A DNA stretch of 12,041 nt, taken from assembly GCA_964477525.1 (NCBI GenBank), contig CAYZHY010000106.1:1-12041 (forward strand), read 5' to 3'. Below the pieces are notes generated by a model, which saw nothing but the letters and a program-made list of their open reading frames with translations, did not search any database and was not told the origin of the DNA. Position numbers and translations under genes: made by a program. Source of the stretch: PCC-9228 sp964477525. Its GTDB lineage: Bacteria; Cyanobacteriota; Cyanobacteriia; Cyanobacteriales; PCC-9228. Position 1 is the stretch's first letter. Every line of letters begins with the position of its first letter. Below are positions 1 to 5,945 of the stretch, piece after piece.

Positions 1-1726
1 TCAATTGTAACAATTCTTCGTGGGTGCCTTGTTCCACAATTTCCCCCTTATCCATCACGTAGATGGTATTGGCATTGCGAATAGTAGACAAACGATGGGC
101 GATCGCGATAATCGTACGATCGCGGGTAATCCTCTCCAAAGACCTAGCAATGGCCGCCTCCGTCTCGTTATCCACGGCCGACGTTGCCTCATCCAAAATC
201 AACACTGGTGGATTTTTCAACAAAGCCCGCGCGATCGCCAAACGCTGCCGCTGACCGCCAGAAAGCTTTTGCCCCCGTTCTCCCACCACCGTATCGTAGC
301 CTTGGGGCAACTGCTGGATAAACCCGTGTGCCTCTGCCAACGTCGCTGCCGATGCAATTTCCTCGCGGGTTGCGTCAAATTTCCCGTAAGCAATATTTTC
401 CGCTACCGTACCGTGAAACAGAAATACATCCTGACTCACCAAACCAATCGCCCCGCGCAAATCTTCCAATTGGATTTCCCGTATATCGATACCATCTAGC
501 GCAATCTTACCCGACTCAATTTCGTACAGTCGCAACAGCAACTTTGTAAGCGTACTTTTGCCCGACCCCGTGGCACCGACAATCCCCACCGTGTGACCGG
601 CAGGAATTTGCAAAGATAGATTCCGAATTACCGGAAAATCGGGGCTGTAGGCAAACGTGACATCTTCAAAGGATACATCTCCTTTTACTTGGGATACCGG
701 CAGCGGTTTGTCTCCCGTGCGAACGTGGATAGGAGTATTCAGTAAATCCATCACCCGATTGGTGGATGCCATGGCGCGTTGGTATTGGTCTAACGTTTGC
801 CCCAAGCGAGTCAGCGGCCACAACAAGCGTTGGGTCAGGAAAATCATGGTACTGTAGGCACCCACAGCCAAACTGCCAGCGATGACCAACCGACCGCCGT
901 ACAGCAAAATACAGGTAAACCCAATTAAAATTAACATCCGAATCAGCGGCACAAACGCAGAACTCAACGCGATCGCGCGGGCGTTGCTTTCTTGATAGTC
1001 GTGGCTTAACCGTTCGATGCGATCCAGTTCGTAGCGTTCCGCCGTAAAACTTTTAATTGTCACCATCCCCGATAAATTATTGGCTAGTTGGCTGTTGAGG
1101 TCGCTTACTTTTTGCCGCACTTGGGCGTATCGCGGTGCCAGCCAGCGTTGAAACTGTACCGATCCCCAGAAAATAAACGGCATGGGCAAAACTGCCATCC
1201 AGGCGACATCCGGAGTTATAATAAAAAACGCTCCCCCGATCGCGATCGCGGTTGTGGTCACTTGCAAAATTTCATTGGCACCAATATCTAAAAATCGCTC
1301 TAGTTGGTTAATATCATCGTTGAGAATCGCCATCAAACGACCGCTGCTGGTCTCCTCTAAATATGAAATATCCATATCTTGCAAGTGACCGTAAGCATCC
1401 AAGCGCAAATTGTGCTGTATTTTTTGTGCCAAATTGCGCCAGTTGGTATTGTAAGCATATTCAAATGCCGACTCCAATCCCCAAACAATCACTGTCAAAA
1501 TCGCCAAAACCGCCAATTGCCCGTTGATATCGGTAATGCCAAAGCCGGCAATCAGCGATTGTTCCCGTTCTACGACCACATCCACAGCCGTGCCAATCAA
1601 AGCGGGAGGTGCCAGGTCGAATAGTTTGTTCAAAACCGAATATATACTAGCACGGATAATTTGACCCCGATAGCTACTACCGTAGGAAATCAGACGCTTG
1701 AGGGGATGTTGCTGGCGATGAGACAA
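1..1726 (-). CDS. MsbA-type ABC exporter, fused permease and ATPase (3' end outside window)
   Basis: Half-transporter of the ABCB/MsbA type: an N-terminal membrane domain followed by an ATPase domain, expected to work as a homodimer in the inner membrane exporting a lipid, peptide or drug; the substrate cannot be read from sequence. Hydrophobic stretches lie near residues 70-90, 150-190 and 255-300. The ATPase domain starts near 350: Walker A GATGSGKST with Lys390, a Q-loop in SQDVF, signature LSGGQ at 488-492, Walker B LILDE ending at Glu513, and the switch His544 in AHRLS. The start chosen is TTG at 1726, because a perfect AGGAGG lies nine bases upstream (1741-1736) inside the end of the preceding gene, only 1 bp away, implying translational coupling. 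No in-frame stop is reached; 575 codons are present and little of the C-terminus is probably missing. It is the last visible gene of a tight minus-strand cluster. Confidence 0.93.
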   Translation of the reverse strand, partial: MSHRQQHPLKRLISYGSSYRGQIIRASIYSVLNKLFDLAPPALIGTAVDVVVEREQSLIAGFGITDINGQLAVLAILTVIVWGLESAFEYAYNTNWRNLAQKIQHNLRLDAYGHLQDMDISYLEETSSGRLMAILNDDINQLERFLDIGANEILQVTTTAIAIGGAFFIITPDVAWMAVLPMPFIFWGSVQFQRWLAPRYAQVRQKVSDLNSQLANNLSGMVTIKSFTAERYELDRIERLSHDYQESNARAIALSSAFVPLIRMLILIGFTCILLYGGRLVIAGSLAVGAYSTMIFLTQRLLWPLTRLGQTLDQYQRAMASTNRVMDLLNTPIHVRTGDKPLPVSQVKGDVSFEDVTFAYSPDFPVIRNLSLQIPAGHTVGIVGATGSGKSTLTKLLLRLYEIESGKIALDGIDIREIQLEDLRGAIGLVSQDVFLFHGTVAENIAYGKFDATREEIASAATLAEAHGFIQQLPQGYDTVVGERGQKLSGGQRQRLAIARALLKNPPVLILDEATSAVDNETEAAIARSLERITRDRTIIAIAHRLSTIRNANTIYVMDKGEIVEQGTHEELLQL

Positions 1727-1727
1727 T

Positions 1728-2090
1728 TTATTCTTCCTCCTGCCAAATACCGGCAAAAATACTTCTGGCGGCTAAATCGATGCGATGGATGTCTTCTTTT
1801 AGCAGCGGCGGCCAGTGAACGCCTGCTTGCTGACCGCGTGCAAATAACTGCTGGCTTTCAATAGCGAGTAAATAAATTGCATAAGCCAAATGCCGGTCGA
1901 TGTAGTCGGGATAGTCTTGTCTTTGCAGTTCTTCAAAGACTACTTTCAAAGCCAGCAAGATAGAAGTCATTTGACCGGGAATCGGTTGCTGCTGGCGCTT
2001 TAGAAGCATAAGAAAAGCATCGGGGTTGCGTTGGCTGAGCAAGGCCGTTCCTTGGTCGATGAGAAATTGTCTTGCTGTGGAATAGTCCAT
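1728..2090 (-). CDS. Conserved-looking small protein of unknown function, 120 aa
   Basis: I do not recognise a named domain with confidence. The protein has no signal peptide, membrane helix or cysteine and looks like a soluble, mainly helical protein. Visible features are an N-terminal helix starting DYSTARQFL, a Gln/Pro patch (RQQQPIPGQ near residue 32), an Ile/Leu/Val-rich middle and a C-terminal HWPPLLKED followed by an acidic EEE end. The start is ATG at 2090, 9 bp after the stop of the upstream M16 gene, without a clear Shine-Dalgarno sequence. Its stop is 1 bp before the TTG start of the ABC exporter, whose ribosome binding site it contains. That packing, and codon usage similar to its neighbours, argue that it is a real gene translated in the same operon. 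A role with the exporter or the M16 proteins is only positional inference. Confidence 0.8.
   Translation of the reverse strand: MDYSTARQFLIDQGTALLSQRNPDAFLMLLKRQQQPIPGQMTSILLALKVVFEELQRQDYPDYIDRHLAYAIYLLAIESQQLFARGQQAGVHWPPLLKEDIHRIDLAARSIFAGIWQEEE
1736..1741 (-). promoter_or_regulatory. Ribosome binding site deciding a TTG start
   Basis: On the minus strand AGGAGG is followed after nine bases by TTG at 1726. The site lies inside the last codons of the upstream 120-residue gene. It is the strongest Shine-Dalgarno match in the left cluster and is the reason for choosing the non-ATG start of the ABC exporter. Confidence 0.75.
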
Positions 2091-2099
2091 ATAAGCTGG

Positions 2100-3398
2100 T
2101 TAGGTTGGTTTGTGGTTGGCGATCGCGTCTTGCGGTCCGACCAGAGAAATATAGGGCTGTTGCAAGTACCGCTGGGCAACATCTTGGGCTTGTTTGGGAG
2201 TAACATTCGCGATCGCATCCGGGAAATACGCATCGAAATCCACACCCAATCCCAAAATTTCGTACCAGCCGTAGATTTGTGCCAGTTGCCCGTTGGTTTG
2301 CTTGCCCAGGGCGTATTGCCCCAAAAGCTTGTTTTTGGCGGTTTGCAGGGTTTCGTCGCTCAAAGGGCGATCGCCCAAACGTTCGATTTCCGATCGCATT
2401 TGCTGCAAGGCGGTATCGGTATTTTCCGGTGCCGTACCCATATAAGCCACAAAATGGGAAGGATCGAGGCGCGTCGGATAAAAAGCAGAAACATCGTAAG
2501 CCAATCCCCGTTTTTCCCGCAATTCTACAAACAAACGGCTGGATAGACCGTTTCCTAAATAAGTATTTAATAGTTTCAATACCGGATAATCCGGGGAAGG
2601 CGTATCGCCATCTTCTAAATTGCGGACGGCACTGGTGAGATATCCCAGCATTAAAATCGTCTGTTGGGTATCCTGGGGGAAGGTTTGTACGCTGGGTTGG
2701 GCAATGGGTTGGGAAAACGCTGGTTTGGGCAAGGGGGTTTGGGGGGCTTGCCAATCGCCAAAGAATTTATCTACCAAGGCAATCCCCTCCTCCGGCGTAA
2801 TTCGCCCTGCCAAACTAATGACCAAATTATCGGGGCGGAAATATTTTTGGTGGTAAGCTTGGATATCCTCGCGGGTGAGATGGGCTACGGTTTCTTCCAA
2901 CCCCAAACTGGAAAAAGCATAAGGATGGTCGGGATACATGGCTTGGCGGAGTTTGTCAAAAGCCACCGCCATGGGTTGTTCTTGTTGGGAACGGATAGCG
3001 GAGAGGGCAAGCTTTTTCTCTAATTCTACTTCCGATTCTGGAAACGTGGGCGATCGCAGCAAACTGGCTACCAATTCCAGGATTTCCGGAAAATCGCTGG
3101 AAACAGTTTTCATGGTGGTCAGGAAATAATCGTTGGCGGCATCCGCCCCAATGCCAGCCCCAATGGATTCTACCCGTTCGGCAATTTCCAAAGAAGAGAG
3201 TTCTTCGGTGCCTTTGGTAATGGTAGCAGCCAGCAAATGGGGCAATCCAGCTTGCGATCGCGGTACCCAACGCCCGCCAGCTTGTAAAAACAAGCGACCG
3301 GAAATAATATCGGCGGCGGGATTTTCAACAACAATAACAACAATGCCATTGGGGAGTACGGTGCGGTGAACGTTGCGGTTTTGTAAAGTAGAAGTCAT
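2100..3398 (-). CDS. M16 family peptidase-like subunit lacking the zinc site (R/Y-pair partner)
   Basis: A 432-residue protein of the M16B (mitochondrial processing peptidase-like) family with two tandem M16 halves. The N-terminal half starts at HRTVLPNGIVV; the second half begins after a Pro/Gln-rich linker near residues 217-242. Where the catalytic member has HFLEH this protein has HLLAA (His54, Ala57, Ala58), and the distal glutamate is Ala134, so it cannot bind catalytic zinc. It keeps the C-terminal Arg/Tyr pair, R294 and Y301 in REKRGLAY, seven residues apart. In known M16B heterodimers this pair is supplied by the non-zinc subunit. I chose ATG at 3398 because the domain starts ten residues later. 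An upstream TTG at 3464 would add 22 residues and overlap the previous gene; neither start has a clear ribosome binding site. It most likely pairs with the adjacent HXXEH protein. I recall a similar 'processing protease' gene pair in Synechocystis (sll2008/sll2009), but cannot verify orthology here. Confidence 0.9.
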   Translation of the reverse strand: MTSTLQNRNVHRTVLPNGIVVIVVENPAADIISGRLFLQAGGRWVPRSQAGLPHLLAATITKGTEELSSLEIAERVESIGAGIGADAANDYFLTTMKTVSSDFPEILELVASLLRSPTFPESEVELEKKLALSAIRSQQEQPMAVAFDKLRQAMYPDHPYAFSSLGLEETVAHLTREDIQAYHQKYFRPDNLVISLAGRITPEEGIALVDKFFGDWQAPQTPLPKPAFSQPIAQPSVQTFPQDTQQTILMLGYLTSAVRNLEDGDTPSPDYPVLKLLNTYLGNGLSSRLFVELREKRGLAYDVSAFYPTRLDPSHFVAYMGTAPENTDTALQQMRSEIERLGDRPLSDETLQTAKNKLLGQYALGKQTNGQLAQIYGWYEILGLGVDFDAYFPDAIANVTPKQAQDVAQRYLQQPYISLVGPQDAIANHKPT

Positions 3399-3451
3399 AA
3401 AATTGTCGTGAGTGGCTGTTGACCGTTTTTTGTAGAATGCCTCTTCTCCAT

Positions 3452-4777
3452 TTATTCTTCCCAAACCGTAGTCGGTTTCAGCACGGCAACCGCGTAGCCA
3501 GAACAGGATAAATAGTCAATGGCGATTCTTTGTAACTCTGCCGGCGTAAACGATTGAATTTCACCAGGATAGGCGATCGCTTGTTCGGCTGTGGTAATGG
3601 TTTGATAATATCCATACAATCCTGCCAGTTGGCTGGGAGTTTCTGTAGAAAAAGCATAGTCGTTGCACAAAAGGCGTTTTGCCCTTGCCAATTCGATCGG
3701 GGTTACGCCCCAAAATTGGATCTGTTCGATACAACGACAGATTTCTTTTTCCACAATGTCTATATTTTCCGAATCCAGCCAAGCATGAATCGTCAGCAAG
3801 CTAGATTCCTTTTGCAGGGTAAACTGACTGCCAATTTCATGCACCAATCCTTTGCTTTCTCGCAAACGCTGCACCAAACGGGAAGAACGCCCTTCCGATA
3901 AAATAGCGGAAATTAGATCCAACCCGTAGGCATCGTGCATGTTTCGCACCCCAGTTCCCAACCATCCCATACTCAAACGGGCATGTTCCAGCCGTGGCAT
4001 CTGCAATTCCGTGCGGCGGATCCGATCCAAAGGCAACGCCGACATGGCTGGATTGCGAGGAGATTCGGTGGGGTTGGGAAAATCTTGGAAATTTTCTTCT
4101 ACCAGCGATAGGGCTTTGTCTGCTTCAATGCCACCCACAATCGCCACGGTCATATTATCGGGTTGGTAATATGTATGGTGAAACTGGCGCATTTGTTCCG
4201 GCGATCGCTGTTGTAGCAATTCCGGTTTGCCCAAAACCGACCGACCGTAGGGATGGTGGGGATAAATGGTTTCCAGCAAGGTTTGGAACATCAGCCAGTC
4301 GGGGTCGTCATCCGCCTGGCGAATTTCTTCGGTGACCACATCCCGTTCGATATAAAATTCTTCGTCGGGAATGCTGGCGTGAAGCAACAAATCTGCCAGC
4401 GGTGGCAGCATGCTGGGCAATAAATCGGCGGCGGAGGTAATGAAAAAGTGGGCGTAATCGTGGCTGGTGGCAGCGTTGGCAAATCCCCCTTGGTCTTCAA
4501 TGACCTGGTCGAATTCCCCTGGTTGGAGTTTTTCCGTGCCGCGAAAAATGGTATGTTCCAAAAAATGGGCCATGCCAGACCAGGCATCGGGTTCGTTGGC
4601 AGCCCCAGCCTTCACCCAAACATCTACCACGGCTACCGGTGTCGCTGGCATGTTTTGGTGGATAACCGTTAGACCGTTATCTAGTTGAAAGAGATTGGCT
4701 GGAAATTCAGGCGATGTAGAAAGTTTTAACAATGGCGTTCCGCTTTTAACTCGACAAATCGATCGAATACTAGGCAA
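3452..4777 (-). CDS. M16 family zinc metallopeptidase (HXXEH subunit)
   Basis: About 441 residues, the normal length for a bacterial M16B peptidase. The inverted zinc motif HFLEH is at 71-75 (His71 and His75 ligands, Glu74 catalytic), and the third ligand is Glu151 in VVTEEIRQ, 76 residues after the second histidine as expected. The second M16 half spans roughly residues 250-441. At the position of the conserved Arg/Tyr pair the Arg is present (R306) but the Tyr is His313 (RESKGLVH), so the active site appears to need the partner encoded 53 bp downstream. No signal peptide is evident. The start is uncertain: TTG at 4777 is the most upstream option checked and TTG at 4732 also precedes the domain; no in-frame ATG occurs before the M16 core and no good Shine-Dalgarno was found. 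It follows the lipoprotein gene by about 50 bp and is probably co-transcribed with it. Likely role: degradation or processing of peptides. Confidence 0.92.
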   Translation of the reverse strand: MPSIRSICRVKSGTPLLKLSTSPEFPANLFQLDNGLTVIHQNMPATPVAVVDVWVKAGAANEPDAWSGMAHFLEHTIFRGTEKLQPGEFDQVIEDQGGFANAATSHDYAHFFITSAADLLPSMLPPLADLLLHASIPDEEFYIERDVVTEEIRQADDDPDWLMFQTLLETIYPHHPYGRSVLGKPELLQQRSPEQMRQFHHTYYQPDNMTVAIVGGIEADKALSLVEENFQDFPNPTESPRNPAMSALPLDRIRRTELQMPRLEHARLSMGWLGTGVRNMHDAYGLDLISAILSEGRSSRLVQRLRESKGLVHEIGSQFTLQKESSLLTIHAWLDSENIDIVEKEICRCIEQIQFWGVTPIELARAKRLLCNDYAFSTETPSQLAGLYGYYQTITTAEQAIAYPGEIQSFTPAELQRIAIDYLSCSGYAVAVLKPTTVWEE

Positions 4778-4828
4778 AGCATGGTTGTGGGAAACAACTG
4801 CGGAGCCAGTAGCGAATGGGAATGGTGG

Positions 4829-5746
4829 TTATTGCGTTTGGGGCTTCGCTTTCTTTTTACCAAATCCGAGAAATGGTAGTAGTTGGTATTTTAACCAAAA
4901 GCCAATTCCCACCAAAATTGCGATCGCAACTGCCCCGATGCCGATGGGGCTAGGAATCCAGAAAATGGCTTCTAGGTGGTTTCGTTTGCCAGGCTGCAAT
5001 TTCCAGGTGAGTTGGTTGCCTTCTAGATTCATCTGCGGAGAAATCGCATATTCGTGTTTCTCCACGCTACGAAGCCCCCAAGGTGCCTGCAAGGTTAATT
5101 TCAAATCCACCAGACTGCCAGGGCTAACCAAAATATTGCCTTCTGAGGAAAGAACGGCTAGCGATCGCAGATCGATATCGTATACAAAACGATTGCGCAA
5201 CACCAGCAAAAAGTTATTTTGGTTGATTTTTAAATTAGAACCAATTTTCGGCAGTTTATCCTGGTTTTCCGTATCGGTAGCAGCCTCTTTTGGTTCTGGT
5301 TGGGCTTGGGATTGCGATTCTGAAGGTGCGGCAACCTGCGAGGCGGCTATCGGTTTTTGTTGTTTTTGGATAGGATGAAAGAAAGTATTTAATTTTTCTT
5401 CCAATTCTGCCGCATTGCTAAAGCTCATGGTCGCTTTGATTTCCTGTTTGGAAGGGCGACGCACTCTGCCACCGAGATTGCGCGTGCGTTTGGCAATGCT
5501 ATCCAACCACGCCGATGCTGCCTCGCGGTTGAAAGCCATTAATTTATCGCTCAACCGAACGTTTTGCACGATGGTGCCGTGGGTTTGGCTGTCGAACTGA
5601 ATCCCTACTTTATAGTCTACACATCCGGTTAGGAATATTGTAGCGATCGCCAAAACACCAACAATGCGCCAGGGCAACCACGGGGGGTTGCCCCTACGGG
5701 GGGAAATTGGTGAAAGAACTTGCCAAATTTTTGCCCAAAAAATCAT
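4829..5746 (-). CDS. DUF3153-like lipoprotein with C-terminal membrane helix
   Basis: A 305-residue predicted lipoprotein. The hydrophobic segment at residues 27-39 ends in a lipobox LTGC with Cys42 as the lipidation site. The mature part starts VDYKVGIQFDS, which I associate with the cyanobacterial DUF3153 family (recognition from memory, moderate certainty). A Gln/Ser/Pro/Glu-rich linker covers about 127-165, a beta-rich domain follows, and a membrane helix lies near 267-286 before a basic tail. The protein would thus be anchored at both ends with its bulk outside the cytoplasmic membrane. The ATG at 5746 is preferred; an upstream TTG at 5794 would add 16 residues that do not look like a signal peptide. 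The n-region before the hydrophobic core is unusually long, about 26 residues, because it contains the product of a small palindromic repeat (RRGNPPWLP at 17-25). It is the first gene of the tight M16/ABC cluster. Function unknown. Confidence 0.85.
   Translation of the reverse strand: MIFWAKIWQVLSPISPRRGNPPWLPWRIVGVLAIATIFLTGCVDYKVGIQFDSQTHGTIVQNVRLSDKLMAFNREAASAWLDSIAKRTRNLGGRVRRPSKQEIKATMSFSNAAELEEKLNTFFHPIQKQQKPIAASQVAAPSESQSQAQPEPKEAATDTENQDKLPKIGSNLKINQNNFLLVLRNRFVYDIDLRSLAVLSSEGNILVSPGSLVDLKLTLQAPWGLRSVEKHEYAISPQMNLEGNQLTWKLQPGKRNHLEAIFWIPSPIGIGAVAIAILVGIGFWLKYQLLPFLGFGKKKAKPQTQ
5672..5702. repeat. Small palindromic GTAGGGG-type repeat inside a signal-peptide coding region
   Basis: The plus strand holds GGGCAACC (5672-5679), a six-base loop, then GGTTGCCC (5686-5693), a perfect 8-bp inverted repeat, followed by CCTACGGGG. 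On the minus strand it reads CGTAGGGGCAACC and is translated in frame as RRGNPPWLP inside the n-region of the lipoprotein signal peptide. The GTAGGGG core is shared with the copies at 5878-5902 and 6964-7007. Confidence 0.8.
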
Positions 5747-5813
5747 AAACCCTTTCTCTTGAATCGATCCGCAACCGTGCGTTTGAATCCTCAAAAAATC
5801 AAAAAACCGCTCG

Positions 5814-5828
5814 TTGGTAGACTACCAA
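5814..5828. promoter_or_regulatory. Perfect 15-bp palindrome, possible operator
   Basis: TTGGTAG-A-CTACCAA is a perfect inverted repeat with a one-base centre. This geometry suits a dimeric DNA-binding protein rather than an RNA hairpin. It lies about 68 bp upstream of the lipoprotein ATG, next to two A6 tracts. No regulator can be named. Confidence 0.35.
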
Positions 5829-5877
5829 GCCAGCCCAAATTTTGCTTTAGCATCAAGCCAACAGAATGTTCGGCAAA

Positions 5878-5902
5878 GTAGGGGCAAACGGGGAACCCCT
5901 AC
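5878..5902. repeat. Intergenic GTAGGGG...CCCCTAC hairpin repeat
   Basis: GTAGGGG (5878-5884) and CCCCTAC (5896-5902) are 7-bp inverted arms around an 11-base loop. The copy sits about 45 bp beyond the stop of the PmbA-like gene. On the minus strand the hairpin is followed by TTTGCC, so weak terminator activity is conceivable, but the T run is short. It shares the GTAGGGG core with two copies inside genes. Confidence 0.7.
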
Positions 5903-5945
5903 CAATTCTGCGACAAAAGCCTACACCACACCGAATGGCAAGCAA

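Larger units (their letters stand above)
5747..5945. other. Intergenic region between PmbA-like and lipoprotein genes
   Basis: 199 bp without a convincing gene. It contains the hairpin repeat at 5878-5902, the 15-bp palindrome at 5814-5828 and two short A6 tracts (5793-5806). It may hold a promoter for the lipoprotein-M16-ABC cluster, but no clear -35/-10 pair was found. Confidence 0.6.

Noticed and set aside
1..3. TGA on the minus strand at the left edge as the stop of the ABC exporter
   Set aside because: Tracing the frame back from the Walker and signature motifs gives TTA CAA TTG A at the edge, so the TGA is out of frame and the gene continues outside the window.
2690..2750. G-rich stretch in the non-zinc M16 gene as a repeat or regulatory element
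   Set aside because: It codes for a Pro/Gln-rich linker between the two M16 halves, which explains the composition.
3399..3464. Upstream TTG start adding 22 residues to the non-zinc M16 protein
   Set aside because: The extension overlaps the upstream gene, has no ribosome binding site and does not look like M16 sequence or a signal peptide; ATG at 3398 is simpler.
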